64,000 nucleotides of DNA from Marvania coccoides (Eukaryota; Chlorophyta; Trebouxiophyceae; Chlorellales; Chlorellaceae). Below are positions 22,983 through 37,900 of the stretch, one piece after another; within the stretch, counting starts at the first letter, position 1, and every line of letters begins with the position of its first letter. Below the pieces are notes generated by a model that worked only from the letters and a program-made list of their open reading frames with translations, was not told the origin of the DNA and did no database searches. The DNA lies in contig OY978106.1 of assembly GCA_963854735.1 (NCBI GenBank), forward strand, positions 372,001-436,000, read 5' to 3'. The position numbers were made by a program, and so were the translations under genes.

Positions 22983-24898
22983 ATGGGGTGCGGTGCAAGC
23001 TCACCCGTCAAGGACGATAAAGCGACCACCACCGCGGCAGGTCATCGGGACATGAGGCAAAAGGATGGGTCGCAGCGAGGGCCAGGGCTCTACGTGGGCC
23101 CTGAATTCACAAAAATCAAACACCTGGGCAAGTAATAATTCAATTGCGGCATCGAAAAGGCCCTTTCCAGCCCTTTATTTACCCCCCCTTCTGTTTTTTC
23201 GTCGGCTGTAGGGCGAGGCGGCACTGGGGACACCTGGGCCTTTCTAGACTCGCGCTCGGGCAAGGAGGTGGCCATCAAGTTCATCAAACGTCCCCTCCCC
23301 AAGGTCCTGCTGCAAAACATCCAGCGGGAGTTCACGGTGAGAAACACGATGATTCTTTTTTTCCCCTCAACTTCACCGCCTGCGATTTCACCTTTCCATG
23401 CCCTCCCATTTATTAAGAAAAAAAAATCATCACGCCTCTGTTATGCACCCTTCCCTTCCTTAGTCTCCTCACAAATTCCCTATCATTGTCCTTTTTCTCA
23501 CTCCGCCGTCATTTATTTCGTCCCCGTGCCGTATTTTAGATCCAAGCTGAGCTAGGTTTCGGCCACGAGAACGTCATCAAGGCCTACGAGGCCATTCTTA
23601 CCCCCAAGTACCTCTGCTTGGTGATGGAGTACGCCTCGGGAGGGAGCCTCACCTCCTATGTTGCTGACAAATGGAAAAAGGCTCAGGCGATGGGGCTCTT
23701 CCTCTCCGAGGACGAGGCTCGCTACTTTTTCAAGCAGTTCCTGGCTGCGGTCAAGTACTGCCACTCGCACTGCGTCGCGCACCGCGATTTGAAGCTCGAC
23801 AACACGCTGCTGGACTCTTCCGATCCGCCCATTATCAAAATTTGCGATTTCGGGTTCGCAAAGACCTGGAGCGAGGAGGCCAACATGTTCACTCAGATCG
23901 GCACCCCCGTTTACATGTCCCCGGAGTTGATCAACACCAAAAACGGGCAGCGGGGGTACGACGGCCGCTCGGTGGATGTTTGGGCGTCGGGAATTTTGTT
24001 GCTGGTGATGCTGCTGGGGTCGTTCCCCTTTGACCACACCGAGCACCCGGACCCCAACACCTCGGAGGCGCACCTGGAGGTGTGGCTGCAGCAGGTGAGA
24101 GAAAAAAGTAGAGAGCGTACAAGGGAGAAGTGTTTTTTTTTTCGTTTTTGGGGGGCGCGGGGGGGGGGGGGGGGGCGCTTTTTAAAAGGCCCATGAGCTT
24201 TAAACTAAAGCCAAAACTTAGTTTTATTGGGGGAGGAAATAACGCTAATGTGGCATTCATAAATCCTTATTTGATTTTCTTTCTTCCTGAGCTGCAGGTG
24301 AGCAAGCGGTGGAGCGAGGTGCCGCACATGGCGGAAGCTGTGAAGAAGCTCACTCCCGAGTGCAAAGACCTGCTCAACCGCATCTTCGTGGTGGACGCCA
24401 CCAAGCGCATCACTATCGAGCAGATCGAGCGACACCCCTGGTGAGTTATAAATAAAACCATAGAAGTGAAGGAGAAAAAAAAAAATATATATTAGTAGGC
24501 AAAAGGTGAATTTTTTTTGGGGAAATTTAAATGGGGTTTTGCGCATTTTTTCTTCGTGTAGGTACAAGATGCCGCTGCCCGCCTCGTATGAAGAGAACTT
24601 GAAGCGCCTACAGAAGAGCCAGGCCGACCTGGACCAGCTCCACGCCAAAAGGATCGCCAACGAGGCGGCGGCGGCGGAGCGGAAAGCCAAAATCGACGCG
24701 CTAGTGGAGGAGGCGACGCACCCAGCTCCCCCGGGCGAAGATCCGCGCAAAATTAAGAAGATCGACCTGCGGGAGAGCGCTGTGGAGGAACGGGCGGTGG
24801 AATTGAGACGGCTGAGCGCCACGCCAATGGATGGAACGGCATCGGGCACAGCAACGGCGGCGGATGCTGCTGCTGACACAGCAGCAGATGCATCTTGA
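22983..24898 (+). CDS. SnRK-like serine/threonine kinase with predicted N-myristoylation
   Basis: Five exons (22983-23127, 23212-23336, 23540-24094, 24298-24440, 24562-24898) give 434 residues. The N-terminus MGCGASSPVK fits N-myristoylation at Gly2 and palmitoylation at Cys3, so membrane attachment is likely. The kinase domain spans about residues 43-320: LGRGGTGDTW loop, VAIKFIK lysine, HRDLKLDN catalytic loop, DFGFAK, and GTPVYMSPE activation segment. The overall pattern is nearest to plant SnRK2-type kinases, with an unusually long insert before HRDLK. A coiled-coil C-terminus rich in Glu/Ala/Lys follows. Intron 1 has a GC donor (CTGG|GCAAGT), which is required to restore the glycine loop. 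The substrate and pathway are unknown. Confidence 0.85.
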
Positions 24899-25523
24899 AG
24901 AGCTGGAGAGCATGGAGGGGAAGAGAGAGAGAGAGAGCGGAAAATAGAGCGAGAATGCGAATGCAATAAGAGAGGGCGCGAGGGATTTTACATTGAGTTG
25001 GTTGTTGTTTTTGTATTACACGAGCTGCATGTGTCTTCTTTTTACATTTCCATTTTGACATAGTCTACGGTGCTGATGACCTGCTCAGCAGTTGTGATTT
25101 TTTTGTTGTTTCAATGACGCTTTTGAATTAGCTTTTGTTCGTGATACTTGTACTAAAAGCCGTATTAGAAAAAGAGCGACGAATATATAATTGAGTTCGC
25201 TCACGTGCTTGCGAAGAGGAGTGGTGCAGAGGTGTCTGCCGCTTGTTATCCGGCAGGGTGACATGGGAGGTGGCGATGACTGCGCGCAGAGAAATATATG
25301 GAGCATGGCTGGTTGCATGCAGGTTTCTTGATAGTGCACATAATGGTGAACGTGCATATTTATTACACTCCCTGTCCACAATAATGAAGCAGCCTTCTAT
25401 TTTTTTTGGAAAACATTGGACTTTCCAAGATTTTCTCCGGAAGCCCATTTTCCATTCCCTAATATGAATAACAACAGTTTTTAAAATAATATTGCAAACA
25501 AACTTTGGCCAGACGGAATAAGA
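24899..25523. other. Gene-free spacer
   Basis: The spacer follows the kinase and precedes the DUF3431 array. It has a short GA repeat near 24919-24937. No coding or RNA feature is seen. Confidence 0.3.
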
Positions 25524-27260
25524 ATGCGCTGGGGCATGTTGCTCATGGCAGCGCTGGTGATGGCAGCATGTGCCACTGCGGCAGCCCTCTCAGACTCAGA
25601 GCAAAGCGACGCCAACGCTGAATGGGAGCCCCAAGATCGCCCGCAGGCAGCAGAAGAGGCCCCTGCGGACCCAGCTGCTGCCCAAGAACCAGAAAATGAT
25701 GCAACTGCTACAGAAGACCCACAGCCACCTGCCAGCAGAATCCTTGCCATTGTCGCAGCTTACAAAGGTTTTAGCTGCCGATATCGATATTATTTGCACA
25801 ATTGGTTTGGAACAAACGTAATAGCGATTTGAAATCCTTTCATTACATTCTCGCCCCCATTCATTTTTGCAGACGATGTGCAATGGCTGCTTTCTTTCGA
25901 CCACGGCGGCGACAACTGGCGCTGGCGCGTCCCCACCGAGATATACCAAGTCAGCGATATTTCTCCCGTAGACTGTAACCCCATCTTCCCTGGTTTTGAC
26001 CCCGGAGCTGTGGCTCCTCAGCCAGGCTGGCCAGGCTGGGCGCAGCATAAAATGATGGAAAAGTGCGAAACCGCGGTGCGAAAAGGAGTGATACCATGGT
26101 CCATAGAGGACAGCTTCAACATGGCAGCGCAGCAGGCGCAGGAGGCGGCAGAAGCGGGGACAGCTGGACAGCTGAAGAAGAGGCAGCGGCTGCTCAGCAG
26201 CAGCAGGGCGCTGCAGCAAGAAGGCCAGCGCTCAGGTAGGAATAAATAATAACCGTGTTTTCTCGCGAATTTGAAGTGTCTTAAAAACTCATTTCTCTCG
26301 TTGAGTTTTGCAGACACGATTTTGTTCGCCAAGCTCTCTCCTATTCCGCTGCACATCACACCCAACCGAGCCAGCGAGAGTCTTTCGTATCTGACCGCCA
26401 TCATTGACCACTATGACCACCTCCCAGACCTCATGCTGTTCATGCACGGCCACCAAAAATCTTGGTGATACTTTTACTTTTCCTCCCTTCCCATATGCCC
26501 ACTATACGCCAAGGAGAATTAAGCTCGTTCCCTCCGTGGAGAAACTCTTGTTTTTAATTTTATTTTTACGTCTTTGTGCTCAGTACCTAGCTCTCTTCTT
26601 CCCTTGGGGATTTTTCTTCTTTACGCACGTTTTCTTATCTGCAGGCACTCGTTTGCTTGGGGGCAAGATTTCCTGCTAGAACGGCTCGCATCGTTGCCGC
26701 CGAGAAACCTCAGCTTTGGGTTCATGCAGCTGGCATGCTTGGAGCTGGAAGACAAGGCAAATCGCGTTTTTCCCACCGTCATTGGCGCCAACCACTGGAG
26801 CCCTGGCTCGGTGGGGCCGCGGTGGCATGAAAGTTTTGCAGCCCACTATATGCAGGTTAAACAGCTTAATTTTTTCAAGTTAATTGCATTGTTTTTACAT
26901 AATTAAATAGCAGTTATTTATCAATACCTGTTATCATTAAAATGTGCATTCACCCGCACGCAGGCTTGGATTGAGCACTTGGGCGAGGCTTTTGGGCAGC
27001 CGCTGCCGCCAAAATACATCCAGGCCGCGTGCTGCGCAAGCTACGCGGTTACAAAAGAAGCCATCAGACGCCGCCCGAAAGCTTTCTACGTTGGCGTTAG
27101 GGACTGGATGATGCAATCGCCGATGGAGAGATATTGGCTCGGCGCAATTTTAGAATTCACTTGGCACATCATGTTTACAAATTTGGCCGTTTACGACCCT
27201 CCCCGGGAACAGTGCCTGTGCGAGCTGTACGACTTTTGCACGGGGCGCGCTGCAGCATGA
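25524..27260 (+). CDS. DUF3431-type secretory protein, array copy 1
   Basis: Five exons (25524-25767, 25873-26235, 26314-26464, 26645-26855, 26964-27260) give 421 residues. A signal peptide (MRWGMLLMAALVMAACATAA) and an acidic Pro/Ala linker precede the domain. Family blocks are ILAIVAAYKDDVQWLLSF, PTEIYQVSD, ITPNRASESLSYLTAIIDHY, then DHLPDLMLFMHGH and WIEHLGEAFG. A late block (CCASYAVTKEAIRRRPKAFY) and EFTWHIMF close the domain. These match my memory of the DUF3431 pattern, whose function is unknown. The donor of intron 1 is weak (AAAG|GTTTTA). The last exon is not interrupted after EFTW, unlike in copy 2. Probably luminal or secreted. Confidence 0.8.
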
Positions 27261-27501
27261 TTTGTTGCTTTTTAATTTCCAGTTTAGGCGACGGCAGGTT
27301 TGATTTTTGCCTTGCTGCTTTTCCTTGCGTTCATCATGCTTTGTAATGCGACGTTTTAATATACGATATGTCATCAGCAGTCTAAAATAGCCGAAATTAA
27401 ATAAAAAAATGACGAAAAGAAATGTTCTGGTGCATGAAGACCTTGGACGCCTCAAAACAAATTCATTGATAAACACGTGTTTAATTGTTTTATAACTAAA
27501 A

Positions 27502-29277
27502 ATGCCGCTGCACGGTCGGGCAAGGCGCCCACTGAGCCCCATTTTGGCAGGGACTCTGTCTTTGTCAATTGCTTTTATTGTTACTTCCTTAAGCACGCAC
27601 AAGCGCAGGAACCCACCGCAAAATCCCGATTCCGTTGAATATATTGTTATAAACGGAGAGGCCCACCCGCCTGTAGGTCAGTGCTAAACTTATTTTTATT
27701 ATTTTCTTCTTTCGCCCGGCCCTTCACTCACGTCCTCTCTCTTTTCCGCCAGTCAACATTTCGCTGCTTTCTGGGAGCCTCCCTGCCAAAGACTCACCGG
27801 CGACCTTCAGCGCCGCTCAACCTTCAGCGCCGCTCCCTGCTGCTGATTTTCACAGCCCCGCCAAATTTTACGATAGCAGCCCTCCAGCCCTGCCCCCGCC
27901 ACCAAAAAATGACGTCCTTGCGATAGTCGCAACCTTCGACGACGAACTCAGCTGGCTGCTGGAGGACGACAATAGCGGCCAGCCCGTCATGCCCACCGAA
28001 ATATATCAAATCGCAAATCTCGGGGAGCGCTGCGAGCCTGCCTTTCCTAAGCTGCCCCGAGCGGTGAGATTCATCATCCCTGGCAGCGTCTCTGCGCCTC
28101 CAAAATGGCCGGCCTGGGCAGAAGCGTTTGTGGCTGAGAAATGCGCGATGAAAGATGAAGCGGAGCCTACCACTGTTTTTGACGTTGAACGGAAAGCAAG
28201 GCTGGAAGCTGGGCTGCCGTGGACCGCACGGCGTGAAGGTGTACAAAAGCGTGCCCCTCCCAAAGACTCCAATTTTTCTGCGCTCAAGCCCACAGATTTA
28301 CTGGTGAAAAAAAGCGGGAATTCCAGTGCAGCAAAGCAGCTCGGAAAAGACAGGCCTTCGCAGTTTATTGTGCCCTCCATTTCGCCCCTCCCGTTGCGCA
28401 TTGTTCCCGGCATGGGGCGTGAGTCTATGGCGTATTTAACAGCCATCATTGACCACTACGATGATTCAGATTTGCCGGAGTTGCTTTTGTTCTTCCACGG
28501 CCACGACACCGCCTGGCACACCGTGGCGTGGGGCCAGAGGTGGATGCTGCAGCGCCTCAAGCGCCTGCTGCCGCGCAATCTGACGACGGGCTACATGCCC
28601 CTGGGCTGTATTCGGGTAAGCCGATAATTTTAAAGAATTGAGAGTTTTTCCACGCTGACGAGTGTTTTAAACAACTTTGTAATGCAGAGGGAAGAGTCCT
28701 TTTTGTACCCCCGGGTCGTTGACGCCAATCACTACTCTGAAAATGGGCCGCGCTGGAAAGGTAAACCATAATTTAAATTTTCATGCGTATGCAAACGCCC
28801 ACTTTCTAGCAAATATTCACTGCGCAAGTTTTTTGTTGACAGAGACCATGGCAGGGGTGTTCATGCAAGCGTGGGTGGAGCACCTAGGAGAGGCTTTTGG
28901 AGAGCCGCTGCCTCCGCTCTTCATCCGAGCTCCTTGCTGCGCCACTTTTGCCGTGACGCGCACCGCGCTGCGAAGGAGACCGAAGCTGTTTTATATTGGG
29001 CTGCGGAACTGGCTGTTGACCACCAATATGGACGCGTACTGGGCAGGAGTGCCGATTGAGTTCTCTTGGTGAGGCATTTCTCGAGAGCTACGAGCGGCCA
29101 TGTTCTTCCTTCAAGAATCTATCTTTTCAGCACAATAATTTGCCTGTTTCCTTTTTTCAATAGTTTCTCGTAATTTTCAGTCAATATGTAACCCCCTGCA
29201 GGCACATGGCTTTCACGGGGAAAGCGGTTTACGATCCATCGGTTGAGCAATGCAGGGAGGAGCTGTACAATATCTAG
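27502..29277 (+). CDS. DUF3431-type secretory protein, array copy 2
   Basis: Five exons (27502-27676, 27753-28615, 28688-28760, 28843-29068, 29202-29277) give 470 residues. The N-terminus has Arg residues before a hydrophobic stretch (LAGTLSLSIAFIVTSL), so it may be a type II signal anchor. Domain blocks are DVLAIVATFDDELSWLL, PTEIYQIAN, MGRESMAYLTAIIDHYDD, LLLFFHGHDTAWHTVAWGQ and CCATFAVTRTALRRRPK. The large exon 2 covers what is split among exons 2, 3 and 4 in copy 1, so introns were lost or gained. The final intron divides a Trp codon (TG|G) after EFS. It sits 241 bases after copy 1 on the same strand. Confidence 0.8.
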
Positions 29278-29587
29278 GTTGACATGAATTTGTGTTTGAA
29301 TGGCTTTTTGATTAAAATGCAGTGATATTAAGAGTTTCATATAAGCTAAAGTTTAATTTTGTTAGGTTGGTTTCGGCGGGGGGGAAATATTTAGTTGGCA
29401 CATGGCGCTCCCAACGCACGTTCAAATGCAAGAATGGCACAGAAATCGATGCTGAAGCGCGTACACACGTATTAAAGGCTGCCACAGGTTGGCTTTCTTT
29501 CAAAAATTGTCTTCTCCAATAACCTGACTTCCTTCTTGATGATAAATGCAAGCCTTTTTAACATTTCATAAACAAATAAGCAATTAA
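29278..29587. other. Spacer between array copies 2 and 3
   Basis: About 310 bases. No gene or clear repeat is seen. Copy 3 presumably has its promoter here. Confidence 0.25.
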
Positions 29588-31561
29588 ATGATCATGCCGT
29601 TTCACCATAGACACAGGGCTCCAAGGTTGTCAACCTTGGCAGTGTTGTTGCTGTTGGCTGCCGTTGCATCTTACCTGCACGCTCCACAACCACCAACTGA
29701 GCAAGAAGAAATCTTTAAAAACGAAGGCTTCAAAACGGGAGATTTGGGATGCGGCCACCCGTCAGCGCGAGGTTAGTAGTTAATGGACAATTGAATGACT
29801 GGCGCCAACTTTTCTCTCTCAATTCTAAAAATAGTTCTTTCAGGCACCACGTCCACCTTGAACACCACTGGAAGAGACCTGGCATCTCCCTTCTTGGTGA
29901 CACCAAGCTCAAGCACCGCCGCTGGAGCGCCTGGCGCTTTGCCGCAGCGGAAGAAGGCTTCGATGCTAGCGGTCTTCGCTCGATATGGGGACGAAATCCT
30001 CTGGTAAGAAACCTCATGAATTTATACCATGCATTTTTCTGTCTGTCATTTGGTAACCTAAATTCCCTTGGTTTTCTTCTTGTTCCTGCAGGCTCACTGA
30101 CCCCAACACAGGAGTTATGGACAACAGCACCGGCACCCCTCAATTCATCATGCCCATCGAGATCTACCAAGCAGCTGACATCGCCCCAGACGGCTCTCCC
30201 ATCTTCCCTGGCCTTCCACCTGCCAATGCCTCCCAAAACGCCACTGGTTGCTCTTCATCTTCCAACAAGCTTGTGGTGCTGCCAACCTGGCCGGCGTGGG
30301 CCAGGCGCTGGGCGTTTGAGAAGAATATCACCAAAGAAAAGGTGGCGCCAGGGACGTCGCAAGAGGCTGAGTTTTGGGCCAAGCGGCGGCTGGGAATTCC
30401 CGAGAAGCCGCCGACGCGTGCTAACGAATGGAGAGCCATGGAGACGCGGCTAGCGATCTGGGGCCATAAGGGGAAAGACATCGACATTGGGCGTGACGAT
30501 GTTGAGCTGATGCACGATGCAGCTGCCACCGCTGACGCTGCTGAAATTCTCGACCGGCCTTCTGCTGCCGCGGTGAAGGCGGAGAAGCTGCAGCAGGGCC
30601 TGAAAATCAAGCAGGGTCTACTCAACGCACAAAATGTTACCGCTGCAGACTTGGACAAGCTGTATTCCGGCGTCAACAGGTCTTGTGTAGTTGAAATTGA
30701 CGAAATTTCGCCGGCGCTGCCGCTGAAGATCATCCCCAACCGCGGAGCCGAGGCCATGGCGTACTTGACCGCCATCATTGACCACTACGACGACCTCCCA
30801 GACCTCATGCTGTACATGCACGGCCACAGGTAACAGGACCAATGCAGGCATTAAATGCTCTCGAGAAGAATTATACGCATGTAGTTTTAACAACTATCTT
30901 CAACCCTATTATGTGTCTCTCCAGGCTCGCGTGGCACACGCTGCTGTCGCAGGACTGGGTCCTCCGCCGCCTGGCTGCCATCAACGGCCCTCCAGACCCC
31001 ACCATGGCCGCCTCTGGCGGCTACAACGCCCTCGGATGCCTGGAGCGCTGGCGAAACGACATTTCGCAGCTGTTTCCTACCGACATCGACGCCAACTGGT
31101 GGTCGAACAACGGACCCCGGTGGCATGAAGCCCTGGCCGCCCGCTTCGTTCAAGCATGGAGGGAGCACCTAGGCGAAGCGTACGGCTCCCCTGGGCACCC
31201 AATGCCGCTGCCGGACTACGTGCGGGTGCCCACTGCTGCCACTTTCGCTGCTTCGAAGGAGGCCATTCTGCGGCGCCCTAAATCGTTCTTCGTGGACCTC
31301 AGAAACTGGATGCTGCACCAGACGGACATCGAGAACAAATGGCTGGGCATTGTGATGGAGTTTAATGTGCGCTTGGGGCTGGTTTTTGTTCTCAGCGCGG
31401 TGGGGAAGCCTCTGCGAAAATTGGCTGTTTTATCACGCCCTTGTTCTTGACTGCACCTGCAGGTGGGAATAATGATTGCGAACAGCACACACATCAGCTC
31501 GGGTCAAGAGAAGTGTTTATGTGAGCTGTACGCCATCTGCAGCCTGCCAGCAGAGATCTGA
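29588..31561 (+). CDS. DUF3431-type secretory protein, array copy 3
   Basis: Five exons (29588-29771, 29844-30003, 30092-30829, 30925-31366, 31463-31561) give 540 residues, the longest copy. It begins with a signal anchor (LSTLAVLLLLAAVASYL after MIMPFHHRHRAPR). Domain blocks are MLAVFARYGDEILWL, MPIEIYQAADIAPDG, IIPNRGAEAMAYLTAIIDHY and LPDLMLYMHGHRLAWHT. A 150-residue insert rich in Ala/Glu/Lys separates the first and second halves. The block AATFAASKEAILRRPKSFFV lacks the Cys pair seen in copies 1 and 2. The last intron falls after EFN in phase 0, two bases away from the equivalent site in copy 2. The C-terminus keeps the CLCELY motif of copy 1. Confidence 0.8.
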
Positions 31562-31998
31562 CAGAGCACCGAGAATTCCCCCGCTGCCGGGAATTCTTGT
31601 TGATTGTTTGACGGGCTTTCATTGCTTGTTTATACACCTCCTTACATGTAAACGTCATTTTTATGTTTCTAATTAATTGACAAACGCCTGTTTTTGAAGA
31701 CCTGCTTCCGAACAGCCAGACGAGGTGTTTTCGCGCCTCGAGGGCCTGGCGTACAAAAAGCTATTTTTCGAAGTCTCACGCCACAAAACACCATTAATTC
31801 TGTCCAGCAATCACATATGCTGCTGTAGAATGCGCGTGTGATGAACGCCGTCGCGTGAGTTTGATCACTTCAATTCCTACTACAAATTTCACAAATCAAA
31901 CCTATTTTTTGCTGATAAACCACTGAATTAGCCCCTCAAAACCTCCATCACACGTCTTACTATTTTTGAACCGCAGCCCACCAGCCTGCCGCTCAGCA
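31562..31998. other. Gene-free spacer
   Basis: The spacer between array copy 3 and SelO. No feature is seen. Confidence 0.3.
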
Positions 31999-34592
<2,594 letters not shown>

Positions 34593-34985
34593 AAAGTTTG
34601 ACAGAAGATGAAATTTAAAATGAACAAGTTGATAAAACATCTACGAATGTGAATTTATTTTTAAAAATTCTTGCATGCATTGGCATCATATATAATTTAG
34701 GGCTTGTTATGACCACTGATACTTTGCGTTATGGAGTTATAGCTGACCTTCCTTAACAATAATCTAGAAGGATGCGCCGCCGCTGGCAGAGACAGCCAAT
34801 CCTTGAGAGAGGCTGAAGCTGTGTGCATTGGCATGTTCATAAAAATCGTTAAAGGTTTCAGCCCCCTATAAATTAAATTGTCAGAATTTATAGCAATAAA
34901 ATAACAACGTGCCAGCGTCTTCTACAAATACACACTCAAAATTTTCAATTCTCTTTTCTTTTCTTTTCTTTTCTTTCGACCATGG
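34593..34985. other. Convergent 3' spacer
   Basis: The spacer between converging SelO and IRE1. A TTTTC pentamer repeat of about 26 bases lies near 34950-34976. Nothing else is seen. Confidence 0.3.
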
Positions 34986-37900
34986 TCATCGCGGATAATG
35001 CCCATTGTTCGCCGCGCTGCCAGGCCTGGAGCCCGCCCCTGCCTGCTGCCGCTGCTGTTGGGGCGTCGAGTGATCAAACCGACACGCCGCCCCAAATTTG
35101 CAGTCGCCGTTGCGCTCAAAGAACTGACACATAGGCTGGCCGGGACGCAGCGGCAGCCCCCGCGCATTTAGCCTCACTCCATACTCAGGAGGGTGGTCAA
35201 ACCTGCAGCCTTCTCCAAACCGGCAGTGCCCCGTTTTGACAAAAAAATCGCACGGCGGGAGCCCCGGACGCCGCGGAAACAGCGCCACAGCGGTGCCACT
35301 GGCTTCATCGCGGATGAGGGCGAGGGGCGGAGCCACCGTGGGGCTGGGCGAGTGCGCCGAGTTATTGCTATTTCCGCCGTTGCCATTTCCGACGCCAGGG
35401 CTGTTCAGCGCGTCAATTCTGGCGCGCTGCTGCTGCTCCGCGAGCCTGGTGCGCGCGGCATCGATCGCGGCAGCTTCTGCTTCCGGGTCTTTGATCTCAG
35501 GGGGTGCTGCGGTGGTCAGCAAGCCTTCAGCACCTGTCGGGAAATATTTCGAGAAGACAGGGTCATCCCGACACCATTTGAGCGCGAAATAGAAGCAGGA
35601 GACCAGCAGCTGCGGGAAACGGGTGTCAAAGTAAGCGAGGAAGCCGTCTGGCAGGGGGCCCATGCGGGCCTGAAGGTCTGACGGCAGTTCTCGGAAGTGG
35701 CTGTGCTTGTTGCGCACCACGCGCAGCAGGTCGCGCAGGGAGGAGAAGTCGTACCGCCGGTACTTGCCTGAACGAATGGGAAGGAGATGGAGCACATTGT
35801 TGTAAAAAAATGAGCAGTTGGGAGAAATCGCTGAGGGGCCAAATGATGAAATACAAAGCTGTGGAAAAATGGTTGATTTCAAGTGGGATGAATATTAATA
35901 TTAAAATGAAGCATTCGTTGATCTTCACACTCAAAGGGCAGTCTTTATGTGTGTGTGTGTGTGAATGTGTATTTATGTATGTGCAAGGTTTACTATTTTA
36001 ACAATTTACTATTACTTTCTTCCTTTATTCTTCCTTTCTTTCTTGCTATACTCACCAAGATTGTTCACCAGCCGGCTGTCCAGCGGCACCGCCCAACTGC
36101 CTTCAGGGCCCACCACCCCAGGCGACAACGCCTCCAGGCTGGCGTATAGCCGCCCATCCTCCGCGCGGTCCTCGCCCTCCACCCTATCGGACACCTGCAC
36201 ATCAAAAAATGTGGAAAAACTATTAGTTGGAAATGGAACAAGAAAAAAGCCGGGAAAAAATATATATGGAATTTTTGCACTACTGAAATTCAACATTTAT
36301 AACCCACCTGGATCAGGAAGCCCAGCCGGCGAGCGGGGGTCCACCACAGCGGGTGCGCCATCGCCGCTTCCACACTGGGCCTGTCTTCTGGCGCCGCCTC
36401 CAGCAGCGCTCGCAGCAAATCCTGCGCCTCTGGAAGCGCCTCCACCGCCGCCAACGACCGCCTGCCGCGCAGAATCGCCGCGTCCCGCTCCACCCCCTCC
36501 CCGTAGGGGTGCTTCCCGCCCGTCAGGCAGAAATGCACCAGCAGGCCGAAGGAAAAAACGTCGACGGCAGCGGTCTGCCGGGCAGCCCCCTCCCCCGCCC
36601 TCAACGCGAGCTGCTCGGGGGCTTGCCACCCGGGGCTGCCCCCCGCGCCCACCGTCTCGAAGCTCGCGTGGTCAGGCACCAGCCTCTTGCTCAGCCCCAT
36701 GTCTGAAAGCTTGGCGCGCCCCGCCTCTGATAAAAGCACGTTGTGGGGCTTGAGATCGCGGTGCACGATGCCGCGGGCGTGCAGGGCCGCCAGCCCGTTC
36801 CCCACGTCCTCTGCCACCTGCATCGCGAAGGCTGTGGGGCGGCCGTCTTTGCCGACAAACCTCGATCGTCCTTTAGCCCCTGTGGCGGCATCCGCCAGCG
36901 ACTCAGGGCACCTTTCCAGCGCCAGGTAGATGAACTCGGCGTCTTCCTCCATGGCGAAACACCGCACCACGTTGGGATGCTCGTCCGACACAATCAGCGC
37001 GCCAATTTCTTTCTTCGCGAGATCCACAAACTGGCGCAGCAGGCGTTTCACGGCCACTTGCCGCCCGTCCAGCTCCCCTTCGAACACAATCGTGCCCCCG
37101 GAGCCGTACCCCACAATGCCGGGACCTACACGCAGCCGACCCACCAGCGTAATACCGTCCACCACTGTGGAGTGCCTTCTTCTGCCGATTTCACCGCCAA
37201 TCGCTTCCACCGCTGCCTGCTCTGCCTGCTGCGATTCTGCAGCCCCTGTGACCGCGCCCGCCGGGGTATTGCTGCTGTGATTGCTGCTGCTGTGACTGCC
37301 GCCGCCTCCCGCTGCCTGTTGTCGCCGCCTGGCCTTGCTTTTCCCAGCTTTCTTCACCGGCGAAGCCGCCACCGCTGCCGCTGCCGCAATTTCATCTACA
37401 TGCCGCTGTTTCTTCTTGCTCACAACTCCCACACCCACCACTGTCGCGATAACTACCACCACGGCCACCAACGCTGCGCCTCCTTGCACTGGGGTCACAA
37501 TAACTCCCCACTGCTGCTGAGCGGCGTTACCGCCATCTGATGCTGCCGCTCCCCGAACGTTCCCCCCACCGGTGCCTTCCGGCAGGTACAGCAGCGTGGA
37601 ATCCGTGCACTGCTCCTCGATACGAAACATTCCCAACGGCACAGCGCACTTATTGCCAGCTTCGTCTTGTGAAGCACACAGCCCTCCATTCCGCCACCAA
37701 GGCAGCAGCCCGCCGTCGCTCCTCACCGCCAGCGCCTTTGTAACCACCGCCCCACTATTTTCCTTCTTTTTACCCCCTTTCAGTGCACTAGCAGAGGCGT
37801 CCCCATTGGTACTTGGCACCTCGTCGCCACCGCTCACTAAATCCGGTAAAACGCCATCAGGGGGAGCTACGCTGGGGATGAACTTCTTCCCTGTGCTGCT

